Shown here one piece after another: positions 18,012-26,498 of a DNA stretch of 64,000 bases. A program made the position numbers and the translations under genes. The stretch lies in NCBI RefSeq assembly GCF_018408855.1, contig NZ_AP024326.1, forward strand, positions 930,001 to 994,000, read 5' to 3'. Every line of letters begins with the position of its first letter. The first letter of the stretch is position 1. Source of the stretch: Caballeronia sp. NK8 (GTDB taxonomy: Bacteria > Pseudomonadota > Gammaproteobacteria > Burkholderiales > Burkholderiaceae). A model generated the notes under the pieces. That model made no database searches, was not told the DNA's origin, and saw only the letters and a program-made list of their open reading frames with translations.

Positions 18012-18118
18012 TGCTCGATCTCCTTGTCATGAAAAAAAACCGCCCTTCCGGGCGGTTGCTGATGGGAAAGCGCCAGGTCCAGGTCGGACAAGGCTTTAAG
18101 GAGGTCGCGCTTACGCAT
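17903..18118 (-). CDS. Possible 71-residue protein between PRTRC C and F
   Basis: The ATG at 18118 lies 2 nt before the end of the PRTRC C gene region, and the frame reads as an amphipathic helix (MRKRDLLKALSDLDLALSHQ). A second helical part follows (EIEQCSSILARLVQKSLSR), ending LPLPDVELPMIF. Codon choice resembles neighbouring genes. It overlaps F by about 108 bp, and a hairpin with eight T lies inside its frame, so transcription through it may be attenuated. Real gene status is likely but unproven. Confidence 0.5.
   Translation of the reverse strand: MRKRDLLKALSDLDLALSHQQPPGRAVFFHDKEIEQCSSILARLVQKSLSRESLGNRDALPLPDVELPMIF
18032..18057 (-). terminator. Terminator-like hairpin inside the PRTRC operon
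   Basis: The minus strand gives AACCGCCC-GGAA-GGGCGGTT followed by TTTTTT. It sits between PRTRC C and F and within the 71-residue ORF. It would reduce expression of F, B, A and ThiF relative to parB, E and C unless translation of the small ORF suppresses it. Confidence 0.7.
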
Positions 18119-18347
18119 CGACGCGGCAGGCCATGACTGCACCCTTGGCACCGGCCGCGCGCACAAACGCGAAGCGCATCACATCGCCTTCCGTCGTCGG
18201 CCCGTCAATCGCCGCGGTCGTCAGCTCCGGATACTGCGCGGAGTAGAGATCGCGGACATCGTCGGGCGAGAAGGTCGGGCCCGGATCGGGGAAGGTCACG
18301 CCGTTGTAGACGAACTCGCGCGTGAGCTTCGCAATTTGGATAGCCAT
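18111..18347 (-). CDS. PRTRC system protein C (small, ubiquitin-like candidate)
   Basis: 78 residues starting MAIQIAKLTREFVYNGVTFP; AAGGAG precedes the ATG. The order strand - turn - strand - helix (SPDDVRDLYSAQYPEL) - strand - strand agrees with a beta-grasp fold. Given the E1-like ThiF and JAMM-like A in the same operon, PRTRC C is the natural candidate for the ubiquitin-like partner, but it lacks a terminal GG (it ends ACRVDA), so this is inference. Confidence 0.85.
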   Translation of the reverse strand: MAIQIAKLTREFVYNGVTFPDPGPTFSPDDVRDLYSAQYPELTTAAIDGPTTEGDVMRFAFVRAAGAKGAVMACRVDA

Positions 18348-18356
18348 GTCTGCTCC

Positions 18357-18836
18357 TTAGTCGAAAAGCGATGCGAGGTTGGTCCCGGTGTTAGCCGGTT
18401 CCGCCGATGATTCCGCTGCGGTCGATGCGCTCGGGGCGGTGCTCTGCCCTTCAGCGTCGTCACTTGCGTCGTCTTCATCGTTGTCCGCGTCGGCGCTCGA
18501 TCTGCCGGGCGCAGGCAAAGCAGGCTTGCTTCCGCCCTTAGCCAGCGTCTTGGTCGCTTTGGAGACGTGCGTCGTCTTGGCGGCTTCGAGGATGGCGGTG
18601 GTCGCAGCAACCTGCTCGGCGAGCGACGCGTGCGCGCCCGTATAGGCCGCGAGCGCGTCGACGAAGCCCGCGTCGAGTTCGGCCGCCATCGCGGTGAGCG
18701 CGAGCGGCTGAAGCATGGCGGCGTCTTTTGCCGTGCCTTGCGGCATGACACAGACAACCATCTCGTCGCCCTTCATCTGCAAGGACAGCATGAGCTTCGT
18801 ACAGTGACGCAGAAGCGGTTCAATAGCTGCAAACAT
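18357..18836 (-). CDS. PRTRC system protein E
   Basis: 159 residues starting MFAAIEPLLRHCTKLMLSLQ. The conserved N-terminal domain (about 1-90, including LTAMAAELDAGFVDALAAYT) is followed by a low-complexity Ala/Ser/Asp-rich tail ending LASLFD. The family is known only by association with PRTRC ParB. It has its own SD (CAGGAG) and follows a terminator-like hairpin after parB. Confidence 0.85.
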   Translation of the reverse strand: MFAAIEPLLRHCTKLMLSLQMKGDEMVVCVMPQGTAKDAAMLQPLALTAMAAELDAGFVDALAAYTGAHASLAEQVAATTAILEAAKTTHVSKATKTLAKGGSKPALPAPGRSSADADNDEDDASDDAEGQSTAPSASTAAESSAEPANTGTNLASLFD

Positions 18837-18851
18837 GGAAAACTCCTGAGA

Positions 18852-18880
18852 AAGAAAAAGACCGCGCGGAGGCGGTCTTT
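18852..18880 (-). terminator. Terminator between parB and PRTRC E
   Basis: The minus strand reads AAAGACCGCC-TCCGC-GCGGTCTTTTTCTTTC, a stem of about 8 bp with a U-rich tail, 40 bp after the parB stop. It probably lowers read-through from parB to the rest of the cassette. Confidence 0.75.
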
Positions 18881-18920
18881 AAAGGGATGGAAACTACGAT
18901 CGATGCGGGCGAGCCGCGCG

Positions 18921-20597
18921 TTAGAACTTGAGCACCTTCGGGATCTTCCCCGCGTAGTCGAAGCCTTCGACTGCCAGAAGCGCGTCGATGACCTCGGACT
19001 TGGACTTGCCGAAGACCTTCTTGAAGTTGTCGCCGAGCGCGGCACGAATGCCCAGCTCGTCGGCAACCACCATCATTTCGGACTTCGTGATCAACTCCAG
19101 AAACTCTTTGCAGAGCTTCCAGTGCTTGGCGAGATCGAGGTGATGGTGCTTGCACAGACGCGTGAGGTGCTGGACATCGAGGCCCTGGATCGCGGCAACC
19201 GTCACACCGGTGACGGCATGCGCGAGCTTCGCGTCGTCTGCGGCAGCCGTCGAGGCTGCAGCTTTCGACACGTCACCGGACGCGACCTGCTCCTCGGTGA
19301 GCTTTTCCCAGATGCCCGAGAGCGTCTTTTGATCGACGCAGCGCATCTGGTCGGACAGTGCGATCGCAACGAGGTATCGCTGAGCTAGCGCGGGATCGGC
19401 TCCCACCTCGCGGCGCAGGGCTTTACGCCACAACGCCACGCGATACGCTTTGATCCGGTCCGACTCAGCCACCACCGTCGCCGGCGGATTGCTTGTCGTC
19501 GATGGCGTTGACGAACCGGCTGCTGCCTTCGCTGCTGCAGGCGACGCTTTCGCGCCCGCCTTGGCTGCTTCGGGCTTCGACTGCGTCGGGGCTTTGACCG
19601 CTTGCAGTTGCGCGGCCACCTTCTTCATGTTGCAGACGGTGTCGAAACACTGGCCGCGATAGACCTTGCCGATCGAGTCAGGCAGGCCGCTCACCGCCGC
19701 ACCGTAGTTCTGGCACGCGTGACACGCCTTCGCCTGCTCTTCGCCGACGCCCTTCGGGCCGTCGACGGCGAGTTGCACGCGCGTGTGGTTGTCGCCAGCA
19801 CGTACGATGCGCACGACCGGATATTCGTCGCGCAGGCCAGTGGCCGTCGCTTCGAGCATCTTTTGGGTCTTCTCGTTGTAGCAGGTGCGGTTCGCACAGT
19901 TTCCCGTACCGATGGATTCGCCGAACATCTCACCCTGCGTGGACGAGTTGTGCGGGCATCCAGCGCAGTCGGCCTTGTCGAAGATCGCGGCTGCCAACGA
20001 ACAGGCGACCTGTTCGATGGTTTTCTTGACCTCCGCCACCGCCTTACCCTCCTTGATGATCACCGGCAGCAGCTTGTCCTGCGTCTCCTTGGGGACCGCA
20101 GCGAGCAGCTCGGCGTGACCGAGGAGGATCTGGCGCGTGCTGAGCGCATCGAGCACAGGCGTGCTGCAGTTCGTCAGCGCGAGACGCTTATCCAACGTCG
20201 CACGCGACCAGCCGAAGATGCGCGCGACTTCGTCGCGATCGCCTTTGCACAGCCCGACTTGCTCGGCCGCGGCGATCGCTTCTTCAGCGGGTGACATGTC
20301 GGCTCGCTGGATGTTCTCGATGATGGCGAGTTGCTTCGCTTCGACCTCATCGATGTCTCGAACGACGACCGGGATTTCATAGTCTTCGCCGTGCGCCGCG
20401 AGCGCCGCCTTGTATCTGCGGCCACCAGCGACGAGGCTGAAGCCGCCGTCAGCGAGCGTGCGCACGATGACAGGCTGAATGACGCCCTTTTCGCGAACAG
20501 ACGCGGTCAGCTCTTCCATCTCCGCCGCATCGAAGTACTTGCGGGGATTGACGCTGACCTGAATTTGCTTGAGGGCGAGAGTAGGTTGCTGTTGCAT
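18921..20597 (-). CDS. parB: PRTRC ParB-family partition protein
   Basis: 558 residues from MQQQPTLALKQIQVSVNPRK (SD CAGGAG, 8 nt). The ParB/Srx N-terminal domain includes LVAGGRRYKAALAA (about 55-68) and ENIQRADMSPAEEAIAA (about 93-109). An HTH follows at RIFGWSRATLDKRLALTN (about 127-144). Then comes a cysteine-rich region (CADCAGCPH, CANRTCYN, CHACQNYG, CFDTVCNM), probably zinc binding and typical of the PRTRC subfamily, an Ala/Pro/Ser-rich linker and a helical C-terminus. It probably loads on a centromere and acts in plasmid maintenance. Headed by a structured leader and the shared promoter. Confidence 0.92.
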   Translation of the reverse strand: MQQQPTLALKQIQVSVNPRKYFDAAEMEELTASVREKGVIQPVIVRTLADGGFSLVAGGRRYKAALAAHGEDYEIPVVVRDIDEVEAKQLAIIENIQRADMSPAEEAIAAAEQVGLCKGDRDEVARIFGWSRATLDKRLALTNCSTPVLDALSTRQILLGHAELLAAVPKETQDKLLPVIIKEGKAVAEVKKTIEQVACSLAAAIFDKADCAGCPHNSSTQGEMFGESIGTGNCANRTCYNEKTQKMLEATATGLRDEYPVVRIVRAGDNHTRVQLAVDGPKGVGEEQAKACHACQNYGAAVSGLPDSIGKVYRGQCFDTVCNMKKVAAQLQAVKAPTQSKPEAAKAGAKASPAAAKAAAGSSTPSTTSNPPATVVAESDRIKAYRVALWRKALRREVGADPALAQRYLVAIALSDQMRCVDQKTLSGIWEKLTEEQVASGDVSKAAASTAAADDAKLAHAVTGVTVAAIQGLDVQHLTRLCKHHHLDLAKHWKLCKEFLELITKSEMMVVADELGIRAALGDNFKKVFGKSKSEVIDALLAVEGFDYAGKIPKVLKF

Positions 20598-20613
20598 GGC
20601 AGGGCTCCTGAGA

Positions 20614-20650
20614 GGGAACCTGCCCCCTTTGGGAGTGGTTCCCAAAGGGT
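20614..20650 (-). promoter_or_regulatory. Structured 5' leader of parB (copy 2)
   Basis: Minus-strand RNA: stem CCCTTTGGG / CCCAAAGGG with loop AACCACT, then GGCAGGTTCCC, whose GGTT is complementary to AACC of the loop. The SD AGGAG follows. Upstream lies a perfect small hairpin CTGACTTTCGTCAG (20664-20677). Same layout as the leaders at 14541, 41467 and 57442. Confidence 0.55.
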
Positions 20651-20685
20651 TGAACAACGTGGGCTGACGAAAGTCAGCGCGGGGT

Positions 20686-20755
20686 CGATGCGTCTATGAC
20701 GCGGGTGATAGAGCAAAGATAGCGGGTTATTTCGCGAGCTTGCCCCGCGAAAGCT
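20686..20755 (-). promoter_or_regulatory. Shared backbone promoter, parB copy
   Basis: On the minus strand: box GCTTTCGCG (20754-20746), then 40 bp ending TTGCTCTATCA, then CCCGCG (20705-20700) opening the hairpin GCGTC-ATA-GACGC and CATCGACC. Two other operons (41547-41617 and 58032-58103) match in box, spacing and hairpin. No good -35 is visible, consistent with an activator-dependent promoter. Confidence 0.55.
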
Positions 20756-21257
20756 CACGAATTTATGTCGTCTTTCATAGCCAGGCGGGGCGCGGCTCAT
20801 CTCGTCCGCGTCCAACGGCTTGCCGCGCGTCCACGCGAGGCGATGTACCGCGACGATGTCCGCCGCGAGCCGCTCTGAATCGGCCGCAGATAACGCGAGG
20901 CCGACTGACCGAACGTCGTCTGCACCGACCGCGACCTTAAAGAATAGTGTGACGTCTCGATACCCGGGCGCGTCCAGCTTGTTTTCGTACTGACACGAAT
21001 GCACGAGGCCGTCGTCCGGCAGCGGCGTGTGCGCCGGCTCATCAGCCAGCCCCCATCGTCTGATCATCGCCAGCCAGCGGGCTTCTCCATTAGGAAAGTA
21101 ACGATGCACTTCCGTCGCGTGCCGACTGTCCAGCCGCAGCAACTGCATGCAGTGCTCCAGCAAATCATCGTCGAGCCGTCGAAAGTCCCAGAGGTTGAAT
21201 GGGAAGTCGTCGCCATTGTAGAGGCCTGCTAGTGTCGTGAGTTAGAAGTTCGTTGAA

Positions 21258-21500
21258 TCAATTTCCCGGTCTTTCTGGAATGACGAAATGTTGATTAAAG
21301 AGCCGCTCGGACTCGCGCAATCCTTCTTCGGTAAAGATCACGGACTTCGTCTTGTTGACCGGGTCTTCGATGAAACCTCGTTCGTAGAGCCGGTTCAGTA
21401 CATCCCAGTCGAAACCCTTCCATGCACGGTATCGGTCATGCAGGGTCAGGTAGAGAAGTGCCAAGGCGACTTCATCAATTGCGTCGGTGTTGATGTTCAT
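21258..21500 (-). CDS. DUF6429-like protein carried by IS630 (copy 2)
   Basis: 80 residues, identical to the protein encoded at 2038-2280, overlapping the transposase gene by 4 bp. Function unknown; it travels with this IS630 type. Confidence 0.75.
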   Translation of the reverse strand: MNINTDAIDEVALALLYLTLHDRYRAWKGFDWDVLNRLYERGFIEDPVNKTKSVIFTEEGLRESERLFNQHFVIPERPGN

Positions 21501-22591
21501 GATGCTTCGCCCGCGGCCTTCGTGACCCGCATACAGAACCGTTCGAGACTGGCCAGAATTTCATCAGCCGACTTGCTCCAAGAGAACGGCTGTGGATTGG
21601 CGTTATAGATCTCCAGGTATTGACGGATCGCGTCTTCGAGTTGACGTGTCGAGCGATGCGTAGCGCGTCGAAGGTATTTTTCAGTGAGCGAGGCGAACCA
21701 TCGTTCGACCTGATTAAGCCACGACGCCGAGGTGGGCGTGAAATGAACATGGAAGCGGGGATGACGGGCGAACCAGGCTTTGATCGAGGGCGTTTTGTGC
21801 GTGCCATAGTTGTCCATCACCAGATGCACATCCAGGTGCGACGGCACGCTGGCTTCGATGGTGCGCAGAAAACGCACGAATTCGCTGCTGCGATGGCGCC
21901 GATGTACCTCGCCGATCACCTCGCCAGTCGCGATGTCCAGCGCCGCGAACAGCGTGGTCGTGCCGTGACGCATGTAATCGTGCGTGCGTCGTTCAGCGAT
22001 GCCGGGTGCCAACGGCAACATGGGTTGCGTGCGATCGAGCGCCTGAATCTGGCTCTTTTCGTCCACGCACAACACCATGGCCTTAAGCGGCGGATCCAAG
22101 TAAAGCCCGACGATATCTCGCACCTTGTCGACGAACATCGGATCACTGGAGAGTTTGAACGTTTCCTGCCGATGCGGCTGCAAACCAAAAGCACGCCAGA
22201 TCCGCGTGACCGCCGTTTGCGACAGTTTCATCTCACGAGCCATCGTGCGCGTGCTCCAGTGAGTTGCGCCGACAGGCACGCACTCAAGCGTCTTTGCAAT
22301 AACCGCATCGACGCGCGCATCATCAATCGTTCTCGGCGCGCCGGGCCGAGGCGCATCGAGCAGTCCGTCCAGACGATTCATGACGAACCGCGCCCGCCAC
22401 TTCGACACCGTTTGCTGAGTGACCCGCTGTTTCGCCGCGACACTTCTGTTGTCCAGTCCATCGGCACAGGCCAACACGATGCGGGCCCGCAATGCGAGGG
22501 CCTGTGCGGTCTTGCGTCGCAATGTCAGTGCTTGCAGTTCTTTGCGCTCCGATTCGCTCAGCACCAGTTCCCCTTTGGGCCGTCCGCTCAT
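21497..22591 (-). CDS. IS630-family DDE transposase (copy 2)
   Basis: 364 residues identical to the protein at 2277-3371, with the same HTH pair and DDE motifs ([30 protein letters not shown]). Intact. The sequence identity of the two copies points to recent transposition. Confidence 0.93.
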   Translation of the reverse strand: MSGRPKGELVLSESERKELQALTLRRKTAQALALRARIVLACADGLDNRSVAAKQRVTQQTVSKWRARFVMNRLDGLLDAPRPGAPRTIDDARVDAVIAKTLECVPVGATHWSTRTMAREMKLSQTAVTRIWRAFGLQPHRQETFKLSSDPMFVDKVRDIVGLYLDPPLKAMVLCVDEKSQIQALDRTQPMLPLAPGIAERRTHDYMRHGTTTLFAALDIATGEVIGEVHRRHRSSEFVRFLRTIEASVPSHLDVHLVMDNYGTHKTPSIKAWFARHPRFHVHFTPTSASWLNQVERWFASLTEKYLRRATHRSTRQLEDAIRQYLEIYNANPQPFSWSKSADEILASLERFCMRVTKAAGEAS

Positions 22592-22916
22592 CCCTGCCTC
22601 CTCGCATCAAGTGCCACACAGAACACTTTAGTACGTGGTCGGCATCATTCAATGAATTTTTAACTCAGGACACTAGGAACTGGGCAGCGACGCGCGCTTG
22701 TCCGGAGCTACCTTCCGCTACGTCAAAGAGATGGGCAAGCGAATCCAAGCTCGCGTCGCGATCCTGAGCGCGTATCTCGGCCGCCCGCTGCGCGGGTGTC
22801 GTTCCGCCCGCCGCTTTAACAAGGAAGTCGTCAACGGTCGCTTGGAGTGCTTCGGCTAAATGCGTTGGGACGGTGAAGGTGATGGATCGGCTGCGGGGTG
22901 TCGGCCAATCACTCAT

Positions 22917-23541
22917 AGCATTGTCGTGGCGTGACCGGCGCTCGAAGTGGAACCTGTTCGCATCATGCCATGAGTGAAAAAGTGCGCCGGCAGAACGCCG
23001 GCGCCCAAGACGATCGGCGCATAACCGGGGGACACCAGACCGCGAACGGAGCGTATTGGCTTTAAGGGCCAAATGATGCGGCGCAACGAACACTCGCGCT
23101 CGCGATGGCGAGAACACCCCAACGCGTGGCGCGAACGGTCACCAAATCTCGGGTGAAGGGGGGAAAAAGGTTCTTCGCTGATCCAGGGGACCGTTCGCGA
23201 TAGGCTCTATCCGGCCACATCCGGTCATTCATGTCCACGGCGACACGGACATTCGAAAGTCGGCTGCAGACAGGTAGCGGACGCTGATTCGCTCAGGCGA
23301 GTCAGCACGGGTGGAGGGGGACGGAAGTGTAGTGTTGGCACAGGCGCTTTGTCGTCTCCTTTCGATCACGCGCTTCCAGTTGAGGGCAACCTTCCCCGCA
23401 ACCATGCGTAGCCCATATGCATGAATGCACATAGCCTATACGTCGTAGTTTCGGCGAGCTCTGTCGTGTTTGCTTTTAATATCCTTGTTCGGTTGTCCCA
23501 TTGCGGGATTTTCCATCGTCAAAGCGGCAAGGAGAGAGTTC
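22917..23541. other. Intergenic region between backbone and LysR cargo
   Basis: About 620 bp with no supported gene. A strong minus-strand hairpin (GCGCCGGCG-TTCT-GCCGGCGC followed by ACTTTTTC, about 22980-23005) is terminator-like and would shield the DUF7673-like gene from upstream transcription. One boundary of the metabolic cargo may lie here; no repeat marking it was recognised. Confidence 0.45.
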
Positions 23542-24396
23542 ATGTTCGACTGGGAGGATTTACGCCACTTCGTCGCATTCAGTCAGGAACAATCGCTCGC
23601 GAAAGCCGCCCGGCATCTGAAGGTCGATCACGCGACCGTCGCGCGCAGGATCGCTTCGCTCGAACAGTCCCTCGAACTCAAGCTGGTTGACCGCCGCCCA
23701 CGCGCCTATGTGCTGACGGAAGACGGTGAACGCATCGCCGAACGGGGCAGGCGCATGCAGGAAGAGTCGTTTGCGGTGGAGCGAATGTCGGTCGGCGGAC
23801 AGGAAGTCGTTAGCGGCGAGGTGGTGATCAGCGCGCCGCCGTCGATGTCGAGCAACGTCATTGCAACTCATCTGGGCAGGCTGCGCGTGCAGCATCCGGC
23901 GCTTCGCGTCCGCCTGATCGCCGACACGCGCAATGTGTCGCTGATAAGAAGGGAAGCGGATATTGCAGTTCGTCTGAGCAGGCCCACCGAGGCCGATCTC
24001 GTCGCACGCAAGATCGGCGTGGTTCCGTTCGCGTTTTACGCGTCGCCGGACTATCTGGCGTCTCGTGCGCCCGAAGACTACGAGTTCATCGGATATGACG
24101 ACAGTCTCGAAGGATCGGCTCAGCAGATCTGGCTGGACGCGCAGACGAAGTCACGTCCCGTCGTTCTGCGCAGCAATAGTCTCGACGTGCAGGCAGCCGC
24201 CGCGCGGGCAGGTGTCGGGGTGGCAATTTTGCCCTACTTTCTCGGAGACTGGGACGAGAGCCTCAGCATCGTCGAACGGCCGGGCGAGCCAATGCAGCGC
24301 GAGATATGGCTCTCCATTCACAACGATCTGCGGCACGCTCCGGCGATCCGCAGTGTCATGCAGTTCATTGCAAGCTGCTTTCCCGGTAACGGCTGA
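23542..24396 (+). CDS. LysR family transcriptional regulator
   Basis: 284 residues. The N-terminal winged HTH reads MFDWEDLRHFVAFSQEQSLA followed by KAARHLKVDHATVARRIASL. A LysR substrate-binding domain follows (RREADIAVRLSRPTEADLVA, GVGVAILPYFLG). AAGGAGAG sets the start at 23542. It is on the same strand as the DUF4148, aldehyde dehydrogenase and FUSC genes downstream and probably controls them; the inducer is unknown, perhaps an aromatic aldehyde or acid. Confidence 0.92.
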   Translation: MFDWEDLRHFVAFSQEQSLAKAARHLKVDHATVARRIASLEQSLELKLVDRRPRAYVLTEDGERIAERGRRMQEESFAVERMSVGGQEVVSGEVVISAPPSMSSNVIATHLGRLRVQHPALRVRLIADTRNVSLIRREADIAVRLSRPTEADLVARKIGVVPFAFYASPDYLASRAPEDYEFIGYDDSLEGSAQQIWLDAQTKSRPVVLRSNSLDVQAAAARAGVGVAILPYFLGDWDESLSIVERPGEPMQREIWLSIHNDLRHAPAIRSVMQFIASCFPGNG

Positions 24397-24580
24397 CGCG
24401 GGCAGCGCGCCGCGACAGCTTGTGCATTTTCTCCAGGACGGTACGCACATTTCGGGAATTGGCGGATAGAAGGCCGGTGGCAATAATGCATTCACCGATC
24501 GACGAACAGGCACACGGCAGATCGCACACCTGCCGCCTGATCGTCGAACAGCTTCTCATCTATCCGCCAAGGAGCACGAA

Positions 24581-24904
24581 ATGAAACGCTTTTTGATCCC
24601 GGCCATCATTGCCGGCGCTATCGTATCGTCGTCTGTGTTCGCCGAGTCTGCCACGCACGGCAAGACCCGCGAAGAAGTCCGGGCCGAACTCGTTCAGGCC
24701 CGCGCAGCGGGCGTGTTCGACGCGCCCGACGCCACCTATCCCGACGCCCAACTGCGCGCAGCCGCCGCGCTCCAGAACGCCGGCACGAGCGCCGCGAATA
24801 CCGACGCCTCTTCCGTGGGCGGCACCGCCACAGGCGGCACGCAAAGCGGGCGCCGCACCGTGACCGCGCCGGAAGCACGGGACAGCATCTATTTCGGTCA
24901 ATGA
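24581..24904 (+). CDS. DUF4148 secreted protein
   Basis: 107 residues. A Sec signal peptide (MKRFLIPAIIAGAIVSSSVF-AES) precedes GKTREEVRAELVQARAAGVF, the conserved DUF4148 core seen widely and almost only in Burkholderiales. The tail is low-complexity. AAGGAG lies upstream of the ATG. Probably periplasmic; function unknown. It is a good taxonomic marker for Burkholderiaceae. Confidence 0.9.
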   Translation: MKRFLIPAIIAGAIVSSSVFAESATHGKTREEVRAELVQARAAGVFDAPDATYPDAQLRAAAALQNAGTSAANTDASSVGGTATGGTQSGRRTVTAPEARDSIYFGQ

Positions 24905-24984
24905 CCGCCAATGCGTAACAGCGCCGGCATCTGTCGCAAGTGATGCGGCTGCCGGCTCACGTCAGACAGGCAAGGAGTACCGTG

Positions 24985-26463
24985 ATGGAACAGTTCAAGA
25001 TGCGCATCGGCAGCGAGTGGCGCGGTGCGAGCGATGGCCGGACCTTCGAGAGTATCAATCCCTACAACGGCGAAGTCTGGGCGGAGGTGCCGCGCGGCAC
25101 GGCCGACGATGTCGATGCAGCCGTGCGCGCGGCGCATGCTGCATTTAGAAGCGGCCCGTGGGCCGCGATGACCGCGAGCCAGCGTGGGATGACGCTTCAC
25201 AGGATCGGCGATGCCATTGCCGCGCATGCAGAGGAACTCGCCGAGCTGGAGGTCAGGGACAACGGCAAGCTGAAAGCCGAAATGCTGAAGCAGATGCAAT
25301 ATCTGCCGCAATGGTTCTACTACTTTGGCGGTCTCGCCGACAAGATTCAGGGCGATGTTACGCCGTTCGATAAGGCGGGCATTTTTCACTACAGCACGTT
25401 CGAGCCGCTCGGTGTCGTCGCGACGATCGCACCGTGGAATTCTCCGCTGCTGCTCGCGGTGTGGAAAATCGCCCCAGCGCTCGCCGCCGGCAATACGGTC
25501 GTCATCAAGCCATCGGAATTCTCGTCGGCGTCTTCCATTCTCTTTGCGAAGCTGTGCGAAGAGGCGGGCGTGCCGGATGGCGTCGTCAATATCGTGACCG
25601 GCTTCGGTAAGGAAGTCGGCGAACCGCTGGTCGGTCATCCCCTCGTCGCGCGCGTCGCTTTCACCGGCAGCGAAGGCGGCGGTCGCCATGTCTACGAGAA
25701 CGCGGCGCGCTCGTTCAAGCGCGTTTCGCTCGAACTGGGCGGCAAGTCGGCCAACATCGTGTTCGAAGATGCCAACCTCGACGATGCCGTGAAAGGCGCC
25801 GTCACCGCCATTTTTTCGGCCACGGGCCAAAGCTGCATGGCGGGATCGCGCCTGCTCGTGCATTCGAGCATCCATGACGAGTTCGTCGAACGGCTGGTGA
25901 ATTTCATGAAGGGTGTACGGCTCGGCGATCCGATGTCGCCGGATACGAACATGGGTCCCGTATCGACTCAGCCGCAACTCGAGAAAACGCTGTACTACAT
26001 CGACGTGGCGAAACAGGAAGGCGCACGCCTCGTGTTGGGCGGTCATCGCTCGACGCGACCCGGCACGGAGAAAGGCCTGTTTGTCGAACCGACCATTTTC
26101 GTCGATGTGCGCAACGACATGCGCATCGCTCAGGAGGAAGTGTTCGGACCCGTCGTGGCGGTCATCAAGTTCGACACGGAGGAGGAAGCGATCGCCATAG
26201 CCAACGACAGCAACTATGGTCTCGCGGCCGGTGTCTGGACGCGCGACCTTCGCCGCGCCATGACGGTGCCGAAGCGGCTGGAAGCGGGCAGCGTGTGGGT
26301 CAATGCCTATCGCCTCGTCAGCTATCTCGCACCGTTCGGCGGCGTGAAGGCCTCGGGAATCGGCCGTGAAAACGGGATTCGCGCGGTCTACGAATACCTC
26401 GAAGCAAAGAGCGTGTTCATCAATCCGACGCCGGGTGTCGAAAACCCGTTCGTGCTGAGCTAG
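24985..26463 (+). CDS. Aldehyde dehydrogenase
   Basis: 492 residues, the usual ALDH length. Motifs: cofactor segment APWNSPLLLAVWKIAPALAA, FTGSEGGGRHVYE, catalytic glutamate in SLELGGKSANIVFE, catalytic cysteine in ATGQSCMAGSRL, and EEVFGPVVAVI. The start 24985 is backed by AAGGAG; an upstream in-frame ATG lacks one. NAD(P)-dependent oxidation of an aldehyde to an acid. The FUSC efflux gene follows 35 bp later, suggesting detoxification of an aromatic aldehyde and export of the acid. Confidence 0.93.
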   Translation: MEQFKMRIGSEWRGASDGRTFESINPYNGEVWAEVPRGTADDVDAAVRAAHAAFRSGPWAAMTASQRGMTLHRIGDAIAAHAEELAELEVRDNGKLKAEMLKQMQYLPQWFYYFGGLADKIQGDVTPFDKAGIFHYSTFEPLGVVATIAPWNSPLLLAVWKIAPALAAGNTVVIKPSEFSSASSILFAKLCEEAGVPDGVVNIVTGFGKEVGEPLVGHPLVARVAFTGSEGGGRHVYENAARSFKRVSLELGGKSANIVFEDANLDDAVKGAVTAIFSATGQSCMAGSRLLVHSSIHDEFVERLVNFMKGVRLGDPMSPDTNMGPVSTQPQLEKTLYYIDVAKQEGARLVLGGHRSTRPGTEKGLFVEPTIFVDVRNDMRIAQEEVFGPVVAVIKFDTEEEAIAIANDSNYGLAAGVWTRDLRRAMTVPKRLEAGSVWVNAYRLVSYLAPFGGVKASGIGRENGIRAVYEYLEAKSVFINPTPGVENPFVLS

Positions 26464-26498
26464 GCAAAAGCGGATACCCAAGCAGGCAGGTCAAGACT

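Larger units (their letters stand above)
21232..22673 (-). mobile_element. IS630-family insertion sequence, copy 2
   Basis: 1442 bp, same orientation as copy 1 and reading identically to 2012-3453. It is flanked by TA (21230-21231 and 22674-22675). The insertion interrupts the DUF7673-like gene. Confidence 0.93.
20507..22916 (-). pseudogene. DUF7673-like gene upstream of parB, split by IS630 copy 2
   Basis: The 5' part (22676-22916, starting MSDWPTPRSRSITFTVPTHL) and the 3' part (from 21231 downwards, AGLYNGDDFPFNLWDFRRLD) are separated by IS630. Removing the element and one TA joins them in frame as ...RVAAQFL-AGLYNGDD..., similar to DUF7673 proteins of plasmids. After HKFVSFR the frame stays open to 20507, running into parB; the last ~60 codons are probably not original, so the true end is uncertain. 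The parB promoter lies in this 3' part. Confidence 0.75.

Noticed and set aside
2012..22673. Composite transposon bounded by the two IS630 copies
   Set aside because: Each copy has its own TA duplication and interrupts a different local unit that is restored by removing only that copy, so they inserted independently.
24898..26481. A 527-codon minus-strand open frame
   Set aside because: Antisense to the aldehyde dehydrogenase, which has all catalytic motifs.
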